Below, one piece after another: positions 46,731 to 55,150 of a stretch of 64,000 nucleotides of DNA. This stretch comes from Actinoplanes sp. TBRC 11911. GTDB lineage: Bacteria; Actinomycetota; Actinomycetes; Mycobacteriales; Micromonosporaceae. The stretch spans positions 62,001 through 126,000 of the forward strand of contig NZ_JABBNC010000027.1 of assembly GCF_012933445.1 (NCBI RefSeq), read 5' to 3'. Each line of letters opens with the position of its first letter. The stretch's first letter is position 1. Below the pieces are notes generated by a model. That model had not been told where the DNA came from. It worked only from the letters and a program-made list of their open reading frames with translations, and made no database searches. The translations under genes were made by a program, and so were the position numbers.

Positions 46731-47849
46731 TTAGCGCCATGCTCTCCCATCGCGAAGCGGTCCGAACACCTCGTGGTAGGCCTTGGGCCCCGCGATCGCC
46801 ATATTGCGTTCACGCACATTCGCAGGCAACGCCAATGCTTGAGAGAAACGATCAGTCATGACCTGGACATGCTGGACGCGCTCGCGGCGCCGTTGTTGGT
46901 ATCGCACCCCCGCGGTATCCCAATCGCCCTCGCTCAGCACCTTGGCAAGCGCGAGTGCATCCTCAACGGCGAGAGCCGCGCCTTGTGCCCACACGGGCGC
47001 GGTTGCGTGCGCGGCGTCACCGATCAGCGCTACACGTCCACGCGACCATTCGTCGGTCCGGACCTCCTCGATCGGTGAATGGTGCAGGACCTCGCGATGA
47101 TGCCGTGCGTATGCCAAGACCGCCTTGACCGGCTCGGGGTAGTCCACAAAGGTTCGGTCCAGCCATGACGGATCCGCGTCGACCTGTCCGCCCCCGGTGG
47201 CGGAGGCGAACGCGTAAACCTCGTCGCCATCAACCGGTATCAGAAGAAATGTGCTGCCCGCACCTGACCACATCGTGTAGCAATCGAGTCCAGGGTTAGG
47301 CGCCATGATGCGAAAGGCCGCGGTACTGACGACCGCGGCACGTGATCGATGCCCAGGGAAAACAGAACCGCGGACTACGGACCGTACGCCATCCGCGCCG
47401 ACAACGAACCCGTACCGTTCCACCTGACCGCCGACGAACGTGACCTCAGCGCCACCATCGCGTGGACGTACCGATTCGACAGCCGCTGACCGTCGGGTGT
47501 CATCGTGTTGCATGTCCAGCATCGCTAGCAAATCAGACCGACGCACGCAGCGCGGACGGGCGTGTGGACCCCAAAATTCGTCTTCATTAATCTCAAATAA
47601 GAGTGTTCCACCGGACGACCGGTACTCGCGGCGGCGGGTCGGTTGACCGACCTTGTTCAAGCGGTCGCTCAGACCCAGATGGGCGAACGCGGCCACCCCA
47701 TTGCCCGCCAGGTTGATGGCCAACCCCGGTGCCGAAGTACGTGCGGCCCGCTCCACGACCACCGCGCGTATACCTCGGTTGCGTATCGCGCGAGCGATGG
47801 CCAAGCCAGCGACGCCCCCGCCAGCGACGAGCACAGAATCGGCTCTCAA
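46731..47849 (-). CDS. FAD-dependent monooxygenase (PHBH-like)
   Basis: 372 residues from TTG 47849, supported by AAGGAAA upstream. Dinucleotide-binding 'VLVAGGGVAGLAIARAI', 'VVGADGVRS' (DG motif) and FAD-binding 'VALIGDAAHATAP' identify a class A aromatic hydroxylase. These hydroxylate phenols or tetracycline-like aromatics with NAD(P)H and O2. Its start overlaps the stop of the frameshifted NTF2-like gene, so the two were one operon under the TTTTTA-N8-TAAAAA site at 48159-48178. Confidence 0.93.
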   Translation of the reverse strand: MRADSVLVAGGGVAGLAIARAIRNRGIRAVVVERAARTSAPGLAINLAGNGVAAFAHLGLSDRLNKVGQPTRRREYRSSGGTLLFEINEDEFWGPHARPRCVRRSDLLAMLDMQHDDTRRSAAVESVRPRDGGAEVTFVGGQVERYGFVVGADGVRSVVRGSVFPGHRSRAAVVSTAAFRIMAPNPGLDCYTMWSGAGSTFLLIPVDGDEVYAFASATGGGQVDADPSWLDRTFVDYPEPVKAVLAYARHHREVLHHSPIEEVRTDEWSRGRVALIGDAAHATAPVWAQGAALAVEDALALAKVLSEGDWDTAGVRYQQRRRERVQHVQVMTDRFSQALALPANVRERNMAIAGPKAYHEVFGPLRDGRAWR

Positions 47850-48138
47850 TATAGGTTTCCTTTGTACGACGACACAACCAGATGGAAGTGGGCGGCGACG
47901 AACGATGTCCCGAGGCGCTCGACACGCCGGGCAGATACGTGGCCGAAAAGGACAGATGACCAGTGGGGTCCGTCGGCGATGACCTTCGCCAGCTCGTCGC
48001 GACCCTCAGCCTTCAGCCCCGAAGGCCATATTCGTGAATACGCCGTTCGGGCGAAGCATGCAGTGGAAGGCCGCACCGTCCTGATCCTCGGCAACCTGGT
48101 ACAGGTGGTGGATGAGCTGTTCGTTGCCGTGCGACACG
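47846..48138 (-). pseudogene. Frameshifted NTF2-like protein
   Basis: GTG 48138, with GAGGAG upstream, gives 'SHGNEQLIHHLYQVAEDQDG' and 'FHCMLRPNGVFTNMAFG', then a stop. One G too many in a run near 48020 moves the frame; the remainder reads 'LKAEGRDELAKVIADG' and 'HVSARRVERLGTSFVAAHF' to the stop at 47846. Restoring the base gives a normal NTF2-like protein of about 97 residues. A homopolymer error is possible, so it may be intact in the organism. Confidence 0.8.
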
Positions 48139-48158
48139 ACGATCTCCTCAGGACTAAT

Positions 48159-48178
48159 TTTTACTGGTCGCTAAAAAA
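48159..48178. promoter_or_regulatory. Palindrome TTTTTA-N8-TAAAAA, site 1
   Basis: Perfect 6-bp arms with spacer CTGGTCGC. It is 21 bp upstream of the NTF2-like/monooxygenase operon. The same motif with related inner bases lies at 58356 and 58464. Confidence 0.65.
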
Positions 48179-48299
48179 CTAAGACACGCGACGTCGCCAT
48201 GTCAAGGTTTGTTGCCAAGACGGCGGCCGCACTCTTGCTACGGGCTGGCAGTTCGTCAGCACGCGCGGTCGTGGACCCACACGGACGGACCTGGTTACA

Positions 48300-48775
48300 C
48301 TGCCAGAATGAGGGCCGATCGCGAGATATCGACTCGGTCGCGTGCTGTAGCCTGATGTGGTAGGCGAAGACCATCGGCAGACCCGGCTCCGCGGCCAGCG
48401 TTGCGCCTGCCGTAAGCTGGACGCTTAGATCCGAGCTTCTGGCTCTCCGCCCGGCCAAATCCATGATCCCCGTGACGGTTGGCGATATTCCTCGTTGGCG
48501 GCTGGATGGGTACCACGACGCAAGAACCCGGGCGGCCGGTTCATACGATGTGCCCCGACAGTGGCCGATCCCCAGATCGATATGTGCCAAAAAGTATGAG
48601 GTCGTGAACTGTCCGGCAAGCGCGTACGGCATGTGGTTTACCGCGATGCCGGACCCGACTCGGTTGACGCCGTGGCCGGCTGCCACGCGAATCGCGACCA
48701 TCGGTCGGTTGGAATGAGGCGTATACAAGGGATATCGCGCTCGGCATACCAGTGTCGCTGACAGCCCGGCCGCTC
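48300..48775 (-). pseudogene. Decayed LLM flavin oxidoreductase
   Basis: Fragments in shifting frames match the intact gene at 55151-56107: 'RHWYAERD', 'VGSGIAVNHMPYALAGQF', 'HIDLGIG', 'AGATLAAEPGLPMVFAYHI'. Flavin-binding landmarks appear in the right order, but frameshifts and missing segments abolish the gene. It lies next to hxlR1, as the intact copy lies close to hxlR2, suggesting a segmental duplication. Confidence 0.85.
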
Positions 48776-49140
48776 CACTCACTGGACGACCCGGACGATT
48801 CCCTCTCCGTCCACCATTGGAGACCTACCGACAAGGGACGAGATCTCCCGAACAGACAGTGGTAGATCAGACCTGGTTCTGGCTACCGTTCATGATATTC
48901 AGAGGACCGCGAGTTGATTACCGCAGGTGCTGGCCAGCCTCAGGGGGTTTAGCCAGTCGCGACCAGAGGTCATAACCCTGCCGAGGTAGCTAATCCATCA
49001 GTGCACGCACTGACGCCGGCCGTCCCGGGAGTCGGTAGGCCACCGTGTAGCAACCGTACAGCGCCGGCCGACTCAACCGACGGCTGGAGCAATTGCTGAA
49101 ACGCTGGCCCTTCGGCTGAAGGACAAGGTAAACAGACACC
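48776..49140. other. Intergenic, no gene seen
   Basis: About 365 bp between the LLM remnant and the hxlR1 operator. No recognisable feature. Confidence 0.4.
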
Positions 49141-49164
49141 CTGACTTGATGATGTAGTAGCCAG
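49141..49164. promoter_or_regulatory. 24-bp palindrome, site 7 (CTGACTT-N10-TAGCCAG)
   Basis: Exact consensus match, 43 bp upstream of the hxlR1 start. Same distance as the site before hxlR2, which supports autoregulation. Confidence 0.7.
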
Positions 49165-49207
49165 TTCCTGGACTTCTAGTTTCCTGTCACCGCAGTGGAG
49201 GAGTCGT

Positions 49208-49711
49208 ATGCATACCAGCTTCGAAGGAGAACTCGGGGATCGCAGCGCCTGGGCACTCGAGCATTGCTCGATTGCGATGACGATGGACGCCATCGGCCAG
49301 CGGTCATCAATTCTGATCCTGCGCGAGGCGTTCTATGGGATCACACGTTTTGATGACTTCGTGCGCTTCACCCAGGGCTCCGAAGCAAACGTCGCCGTCC
49401 GCCTCAAGCACCTCACCGGCCTGGGATTGTTCACCAAGCACCCATACCAAGACCACGGCAAGCGCACTCGCTATGAATACGTACTAACTGACAAAGGCTC
49501 GGACTTGTTGCCAGCGCTGTTCGCCCTCCTGCAATGGGGCGATAATTATCTCCAGCCGGAAGGCACCAGGCCCTTGCGACTGGAAGAGCGCGCCACTGGA
49601 GAGCCTGTGAGAATAGTGGCACGCGGCGCCTCCGGTACCGACCTGTCCCTCAACGACATCGCGATCATCATGGACAGCAACCGAGCTAGTGCCCTGACCA
49701 AGAACGTTTGA
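49208..49711 (+). CDS. HxlR family regulator 1, C-terminus replaced by IS630 insertion
   Basis: 167 residues. HxlR winged helix with the family Cys at residue 20 ('LEHCSIAMTMDAIGQRSS'), 'LILREAFYGITRFDDFVR' and 'LKHLTGLGLFTKHPYQ', followed by 'YVLTDKGSDLLPAL'. HxlR regulators such as YodB, HypR and QorR sense electrophiles or oxidants through this Cys. An IS630 copy is inserted after codon 158; the last residues (SALTKNV) come from the inverted repeat. Joining the flanks restores an original tail of about 21 other codons ending at a TAG near 50995. The DNA-binding and sensor core is intact, so it is probably functional. ATG 49208 has GGAGGAG upstream. Confidence 0.92.
   Translation: MHTSFEGELGDRSAWALEHCSIAMTMDAIGQRSSILILREAFYGITRFDDFVRFTQGSEANVAVRLKHLTGLGLFTKHPYQDHGKRTRYEYVLTDKGSDLLPALFALLQWGDNYLQPEGTRPLRLEERATGEPVRIVARGASGTDLSLNDIAIIMDSNRASALTKNV
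49689..49708. repeat. IS630 left terminal inverted repeat
   Basis: GTGCCCTGACCAAGAACGTT, identical in reverse complement to 50908-50927. Confidence 0.93.
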
Positions 49712-49721
49712 GGTGTTGGGG

Positions 49722-50903
49722 TCAGGCTGCTCGGGTGGCGGGTTGGCCCCAGCGTCGTTGGCGTTCGCTGCGGATGCGGGCGCGTTCGCGGCGTTGGGCT
49801 GCGATGATGTCGGGGTGGCGGGCGTTGGCGTTGCGCCAGCGCAGGTAGTTGTGCAGGTGACGGGTCAACGCGGGGTGGTTCGGGTGGTTCGAGCCGGCGA
49901 TCACGAAGGTGCGTAGCGGCCCGAACTGGGCCTCGATGGGGTTCGCCCAGGACGCGTAGGTCGGTGTGAAACACAGCTCGACCTTGTTCCGCGCTGCCCA
50001 CGCCCGGATCCTTTTGCCCTTGTGCGCGGACAGATTGTCGAGGATGACGTAGATCGGTGCTCCGTCCGGGCGTGCCCGACGGATCGACTTGAGCGCGGCC
50101 AAGGTGTTCGCGGCACCTTTGCGTCGCCGCACGACGCCCCAGAGTTGGTCATCGCCGAGCGAGTAGCAGCCGTGGAACTGCCGGACACCGTGCAGCTTGT
50201 GATAGTTCGCGGGCAGCCTGCGCGGATGGCCTTTGCGGGCCCAGCCGGAACCGGCCTGCGGACGGATGACCAGTGGCCCGAACTCGTCGAACGCGAACAC
50301 CCGCTGCGGAAAATGCGTGGTCACGTAGTCGATGCGGGCGAGTTTCGCGTCGCGCTGCGGGTCGGTCGATTCCTTCCACGTCTTGGTCCGCTGGAACGTG
50401 ATCTGGTGCTTGATCAGCAGCAGTCGCAGCCGTTCGCGCCCGATCTCGATCGGGCGGGCGGCCAGCGAGCGCAGATGCTCGGCCAGCTTGCGAATGCTCC
50501 ACCGGGTGAACGGGCGCCCCAAGGCCTCGGGACGGGTATTGGCCGTCGTGACGATGAACTGCTCGTCGTCGCTACTGATCAGGCGGGGACGGCCACCCGC
50601 CCACCGAGGGTCCAGGCTGGCCATCCCCATCTCGTTGAACCGGTGGATGACCTGCCGGATCGTGTCCTCATCGGCCTGCACGAGGCGGGCGATCGCCGGC
50701 ACCGTGTTCCCGCCTGCCGACGCGAGCACAACCATGGCCCGCCGTAATCGGATCGGTGAGCCGGTGCCTCGACGGGTAATGCGCAGCAGCTGTTGACCTT
50801 CCTGGTCGCTGAGCCGCCGCACTCGTACTGGATCTGCCACCACCACAGCCTGACCGCCGCACCGCCATCCGGCCACCAGCCCGGACGGCGTGTCATCCAA
50901 CAC
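49722..50903 (-). CDS. IS630-family transposase
   Basis: 393 residues from GTG 50903; GTG codons a little downstream are possible starts. N-terminal helix-turn-helix ('TVPAIARLVQADEDTIRQVI', 'WAGGRPRLI'). DDE catalytic triad in 'VFAFDEFGPL', 'YVILDNLSAHKG' and 'WANPIEAQFG'. The order and spacing are those of IS630/Tc1-like enzymes that target TA. No frameshift is seen, and the inverted repeats are perfect, so the element may still be mobile. Confidence 0.94.
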   Translation of the reverse strand: MLDDTPSGLVAGWRCGGQAVVVADPVRVRRLSDQEGQQLLRITRRGTGSPIRLRRAMVVLASAGGNTVPAIARLVQADEDTIRQVIHRFNEMGMASLDPRWAGGRPRLISSDDEQFIVTTANTRPEALGRPFTRWSIRKLAEHLRSLAARPIEIGRERLRLLLIKHQITFQRTKTWKESTDPQRDAKLARIDYVTTHFPQRVFAFDEFGPLVIRPQAGSGWARKGHPRRLPANYHKLHGVRQFHGCYSLGDDQLWGVVRRRKGAANTLAALKSIRRARPDGAPIYVILDNLSAHKGKRIRAWAARNKVELCFTPTYASWANPIEAQFGPLRTFVIAGSNHPNHPALTRHLHNYLRWRNANARHPDIIAAQRRERARIRSERQRRWGQPATRAA

Positions 50904-50907
50904 CGTG

Positions 50908-50927
50908 AACGTTCTTGGTCAGGGCAC
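50908..50927. repeat. IS630 right terminal inverted repeat
   Basis: AACGTTCTTGGTCAGGGCAC, the reverse complement of the left repeat. The original hxlR1 frame resumes after the TA at 50928. Confidence 0.93.
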
Positions 50928-51184
50928 TAGCTCGAGCAGCGATCACCCTGGCGGAAATCTTCCCCAGGCGACTGGTGCCGAGGAAGCGCGGTAGGCGCAG
51001 CCAGCAACGCGTTGATCGCCGGCGTCATGAAGACCCGGCGGCAACTCGCGACTCATCCCTCTCAGTCGCTTTCCTCCTACCTCTGTGGCGATGCGCTCCA
51101 CGCACTTCCCGCGACCCGGTTCCCTTGGCTGGGATGACACTCGCCTATGGCGTGAACGTCATCCCAGCCTCTATCGAAGGCAGC

Positions 51185-52303
51185 TCAGAACAAGGAAACG
51201 CCCGGATCGAGACCAAACCTGACACGGCCGGCAGCGTCGAACAGCGTGGCTGAGTGGTTCGCGTGCTGAAGCGTCACCATCCCGTCGCGGAACAGCCGCT
51301 CGATCGGATTGCCGATGTAGAGCGACGAGGAACTGCTCAGCTCATACATCGCGACTAGCACCTCGCGAACAACCTGAGCGGCGTGACTCATCGCTGACCG
51401 CATGGCGGCTCGACGCCGCAGGGAAGAGTCAACGTTCGCGATCGTGTCGAACAGCAGCAGCCGAGCGGCATCGAGGGCGGATTGCGACCGTGCGACAACC
51501 GACTGGGTGTGTGCGAGCTCCGCAAGCCGTGACCCGCTCATCCCCGTCTTTACCGTCGCAAGCTTCACGGTCTCGTCGATAGCAGTCTGGGCCAGACCGA
51601 CCACCACCGCGGTGCAGCCGGGAATGACGAGTGCCGGGATGAACCCCCGGTAGAGCGGCCGGTCGATGACAGCTGGCCGGTCGAGCCGGACCACCAGGGC
51701 CTCGGCGACCACCGCGCCGTCGACGACGATATCGTCGCTGCCAGAACCCCGTAGACCGTTCACATTCCAGGTGTTCTTTATAGTGATTTGGTCCCGGCGC
51801 ACCGGGAAGAGCCGGACGTCTGGTGTACCAGCTTCGGTGAGTCGCGGCGATCCGTCCTCCACAACGCCGGCGATTACGATCACCCAGTCAGCGCCGTTGA
51901 CACCACTGACGAGCCGCCAGCTACCCGACACCCGGTAGCCATCCTCGACCGGTACCGCCACACCAGGCATTCCGGAGTTGGCGAAGACGGGCTCTGACTC
52001 GCCCCAAATACGCGCGGTCCCCGCCTCCTCCATCATTGCTCCGATAAAGCCGAAGTTTGCGTTCCACACCACCCAAGCGACCGAGGCATCGAGGCGGCCG
52101 AGTTGTTCGTACACCGTCATTGTAGTGGTCAGCGGCGCCTCGGCCCCACCGAGATTCTTCGGCGTGAGCATGCGGAATGCTCCCGCCTCCCGCAGCTCGG
52201 TACGCAGCCTCGCGGGAAGGTCGCTGCCCGCGTCAATGTCCGCAGCAGCGGCCCGGATTAACGGCGCGAGCAGGGTGGGAATCTTCTCAACATCGTTCGT
52301 CAT
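51185..52303 (-). CDS. Acyl-CoA dehydrogenase-like flavoprotein (flavin monooxygenase type)
   Basis: 372 residues from ATG 52303 with GGAGG 6 nt upstream. Fold of acyl-CoA dehydrogenases/HsaA-type group D monooxygenases: 'LRTELREAGAFRMLTPKNLGG', 'DGYRVSGSWRLVSGVNGADW', 'WNVNGLRGSGSDDIVVD' and 'SSSSSLYIGNPIERLFRDG'. The usual catalytic Glu of true dehydrogenases is not visible, and 'GSGSDD' is typical of the monooxygenase group, which takes reduced flavin from a partner reductase. No reductase gene lies beside it. Single gene convergent with the hxlR1 region. Confidence 0.9.
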   Translation of the reverse strand: MTNDVEKIPTLLAPLIRAAAADIDAGSDLPARLRTELREAGAFRMLTPKNLGGAEAPLTTTMTVYEQLGRLDASVAWVVWNANFGFIGAMMEEAGTARIWGESEPVFANSGMPGVAVPVEDGYRVSGSWRLVSGVNGADWVIVIAGVVEDGSPRLTEAGTPDVRLFPVRRDQITIKNTWNVNGLRGSGSDDIVVDGAVVAEALVVRLDRPAVIDRPLYRGFIPALVIPGCTAVVVGLAQTAIDETVKLATVKTGMSGSRLAELAHTQSVVARSQSALDAARLLLFDTIANVDSSLRRRAAMRSAMSHAAQVVREVLVAMYELSSSSSLYIGNPIERLFRDGMVTLQHANHSATLFDAAGRVRFGLDPGVSLF

Positions 52304-53418
52304 AAGATACCTCCAGTCTGAGCAATTCATACGAGTGGCCCGGTCGAATTGATGATCGGGGATCCTGACTCGGGGCTTCGGCGTCGACGCTGATATCCCA
52401 TGGGTGAACGCCGATCACGTAGGCACGCCCCGTCCGATGTTCGATGCCTCACATGACGGCGCTCTTCGGCCCAGAGTGCGGAGTCAGCGGGGTCAAGACA
52501 CCGTCGTCGTCGTTCCGGCAACGGTTTCGCGGGCGCTTGTTGTGTGGTACGAGACGCCGAGACATACCACTGAACGCTGGGCGAGCTCGATGACGACTCG
52601 ACACACCACCTCCGGGGCGTGACATAGGTACAGGCAACCGGTATCTGAAAGGTCAGAGGGCAGGCCGCCGGATACGGTGGAGGCGGGGCCGCGTCACGGC
52701 GTAGTAGCCGTGCCGCTCGTGCAGCTTTGTTGTCGAGGCCAGTGGCTTTCAAGGTAAGCGGGGTGCCCGGTAGCTTCGAGCCGAGTGCAGGTGTGGTCGA
52801 GCAGCCGGTTATCCCTGCATCAGTTCTGCGGCCAGCACGCACAGCGAGAAATAGCGGGTGCCAGCGTGGTTCGACCGCATCGATGGGCACGATCAACACA
52901 TCAACGTGCTCGAGTGGGCCCGATCAGTACCGGCAGGTTCAGCGAGCCAAGTCACGTACTTTCGCGCTCGGAGAAAGAGCCGGCGGGGTCACACCACGCC
53001 GGTGCTGCAGAGCTCGCTTTACCCGAAAATGGTGGCCCACAGTGCTGTCGTCGGTCATCAGGGCCTCGACGTCCCCGATGATTGCGTTCTCGATGAGAAT
53101 CCAGCACCCGGCCTGAGACCAGGTCCGCGCCCGGCCGGATCGAGCAGCAGAAACGAGACGATGTCGAGGTCGACGAGGCTGTCTTTAATCAGGGTGGCGC
53201 CGTGGCCATGTCACCCGTGCCTGAGGCGCGTCGCACAGGCATGCCGGTGTGCCGGGTCATGAAAGGTCCTTTCCGCAATGCGACATCTAACAGGGTCGCA
53301 TTGCTGAGGCTCTTGTGGATCTTGGCCTGTCGTACGGCAGAGGAACCGTGGGGGGACGCCGGCGGTAGCCGCATCCGAGCGGATGGTGGTGACGTACCAC
53401 ACGACAGACTGCCCTGTG
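52304..53418. other. Intergenic 1.1 kb, probably decayed genes
   Basis: Minus-strand pieces such as 'TLIKDSLVDLDIVSFLLLDP' (near 53190) and 'VPIDAVEPRWHPLFLAVRAG' (near 52870) look like broken protein but are split by stops and frame changes. No intact gene or family can be supported. The right end holds the hxlR2 operator. Confidence 0.4.
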
Positions 53419-53442
53419 CTAACTCAGGTAGGGAGTAGTCAG
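53419..53442. promoter_or_regulatory. 24-bp palindrome, site 8 (CTAACTC-N10-TAGTCAG)
   Basis: One mismatch to the consensus; 40 bp upstream of hxlR2. A TTATAC hexamer (53445-53450) right after it could be the -10 element, so binding would block the promoter. Confidence 0.65.
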
Positions 53443-53482
53443 CGTTATACTTCTAACACTGATGTCGCAGTGAGGAGTAGAT

Positions 53483-54019
53483 ATGTCGATCATCTTCGAA
53501 GGGAACCTCGCAGATCGCAGCACGTGGACACTCGACGACTGCTCGATCTCGATGACGATGGACGCCATCGGCAACCGGTCAACGATCGTGATCCTTCGCG
53601 AGGCGCTTTATGGAACAACGCGCTTCGACGACTTCGTCCGGCGCACCAAGACCACCGACGCCATCGTTGCCACCCGTCTCAAGCACCTCACCGAGCTGGG
53701 CTTGCTCACCAAGGAGCCGTACCAGGAGCCGGGCCAGCGCACCCGCTACGAGTACCTGCTCACCGACAAAGGCAAAGATCTTTTGCCCGCTCTGTTTGCG
53801 CTCAAACAGTGGGGAGACAAGTACCTCCAGCCAGAGGGTGGCGAGCCGCTGAGGCTCGTGGAGCGCGCCACTGGAGAGCCCATCGAGATCGTCGCCCGAA
53901 GCGCCTCAGCGACAGACCTAGGACTGGATGAACTTGCCATCGTGGCGAACGGAGCCTTGGCCCAGGAAAAGCGAAGGACGGGCGCTGCCACCCGCCGCAG
54001 GCCAAAGCAGTCCGCCTGA
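53483..54019 (+). CDS. HxlR family regulator 2
   Basis: 178 residues, ATG 53483 with GAGGAG upstream. Sensor Cys at residue 20 ('LDDCSISMTMDAIGNRS'), then 'VILREALYGTTRFDDFVR' and 'LKHLTELGLLTKEPYQ'. It is highly similar to hxlR1 through residue 150, then has its own basic tail (RRTGAATRRRPKQ). An upstream 24-bp site suggests autoregulation. It probably controls the DJ-1, LLM and BBE genes that follow on the opposite strand. Confidence 0.94.
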   Translation: MSIIFEGNLADRSTWTLDDCSISMTMDAIGNRSTIVILREALYGTTRFDDFVRRTKTTDAIVATRLKHLTELGLLTKEPYQEPGQRTRYEYLLTDKGKDLLPALFALKQWGDKYLQPEGGEPLRLVERATGEPIEIVARSASATDLGLDELAIVANGALAQEKRRTGAATRRRPKQSA

Positions 54020-54147
54020 CACCGCCGCGTCACCGTCCTCGCGCCGCCACCGATATGCACTGTCAACGTTGGATTACCAAAACGAGGCCAGGCTGCTGGA
54101 ACTCCCGTGCTAACTGCCGAATTTGACGGGGCACCACGTTCTACTAA

Positions 54148-54846
54148 TCAGTCGGGCAAGAAGACATTCTCCCATGTGTCCTGAACCCGAGATCGGTCAT
54201 GCGGATCTTCCCGCATCACGGGACCGTCGAGAGCGAAGAGGCTCTCGCCGTGCAGCGGCAGCGAATCCCAGGTTGCGGCGAGATCCCGGCCGTGCCCTTC
54301 ACCGAACAGATGCCAAATTAGTGCGATCGTGGCGGCGTGCACCGTTCCGGCGCCACCCGCCGTGAACAACTTATTCTCGGGGTCGACCCGCCAGGCCCGC
54401 CGTGGGGTCACGACCTTCGTGCCGAGCTGAGCCAGCCGGCGCGAGAGCGTTCCCGGCGTAGTCACCTCGCGGCCTTCGAGGATGCCGGAGCGGTGCAGAA
54501 CTCCGACACCGGCGCAATTGCCGGCCACCCAGCGTCCTTCCGCGTGATGCGCCCGGATGAGGTCAAGTACTGCAGGGTCTTTCGAGGCTGCGCCAGCTCC
54601 GATGCCACCTGGTATGTAAAGCAGATCGAAACGGTCATCCGGCGTGATCTCGCGTTCGTTACGAACATGGGCTCCCATGTGGGTCGTGATCTCGCTTCCG
54701 GAGAAGGCGCCGAACGTAACCTCGAGCGACTCGCCTCGATTGTTGATTGACCAGGCCAATGACCTGAACAATTCCCAAGCGGCGAGCAAATCCTGCTCGC
54801 CGAACTGCGGAAAGGCGAGGAAATGGATCGATTTGATAATAGCCAT
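54148..54846 (-). CDS. DJ-1/PfpI family protein
   Basis: 232 residues from ATG 54846 (GAGGAG upstream). 'LLYIPGGIGAG' and the nucleophile elbow 'VAGNCAGVGVLHRSG' with the conserved Cys are the class I glutamine-amidotransferase-like fold of DJ-1/PfpI, close to isocyanide hydratase and AraC-linked forms. Members detoxify reactive aldehydes or hydrate isocyanides. A 24-bp palindrome lies about 120 bp upstream. It neighbours hxlR2 (convergent), fitting an electrophile-stress role. Confidence 0.92.
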   Translation of the reverse strand: MAIIKSIHFLAFPQFGEQDLLAAWELFRSLAWSINNRGESLEVTFGAFSGSEITTHMGAHVRNEREITPDDRFDLLYIPGGIGAGAASKDPAVLDLIRAHHAEGRWVAGNCAGVGVLHRSGILEGREVTTPGTLSRRLAQLGTKVVTPRRAWRVDPENKLFTAGGAGTVHAATIALIWHLFGEGHGRDLAATWDSLPLHGESLFALDGPVMREDPHDRSRVQDTWENVFLPD

Positions 54847-54966
54847 GCAAACTCCTCGACTGGTACGGACCATCGACCGGGACGTACCTCCAGCCCCGTC
54901 CGACGCAGATTAGGCTGGCGGCGCGTGCTCCACTCTCATCGAAATCCTCATGCACGACGCTAGCGA

Positions 54967-54990
54967 CTGGCTACCTGCCCATCAAGTCAG
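54967..54990. promoter_or_regulatory. 24-bp palindrome, site 9 (CTGGCTA-N10-AAGTCAG)
   Basis: Exact consensus match, about 120 bp upstream of the DJ-1/PfpI gene. Confidence 0.65.
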
Positions 54991-55150
54991 ATCCCGAGTG
55001 ACGATGGACATGACCATCACCGAGACCGTAGGCGTCCCCCCGTACGAATTGGCCTCGACGACCGACGACAGGCACGACGGGCCGCGGCTTACGGCGGCGC
55101 AGGCTGTAGCGGCTCGGGTTCGATGACTGCACTACATTCGATGAACTCGA

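Larger units (their letters stand above)
49689..50927. mobile_element. IS630-family insertion sequence, intact (1239 bp)
   Basis: Bounded by perfect 20-bp inverted repeats and flanked by a TA duplication at 49687-49688 and 50928-50929, as expected for IS630. It carries one transposase gene on the minus strand. It is inserted in the 3' end of hxlR1 within a GAGC-TA-GCTC target. A decayed relative lies at 31182-31550. Confidence 0.93.

Noticed and set aside
46446..47078. 210-codon plus-strand frame
   Set aside because: Its second half is antisense to the FAD monooxygenase gene.
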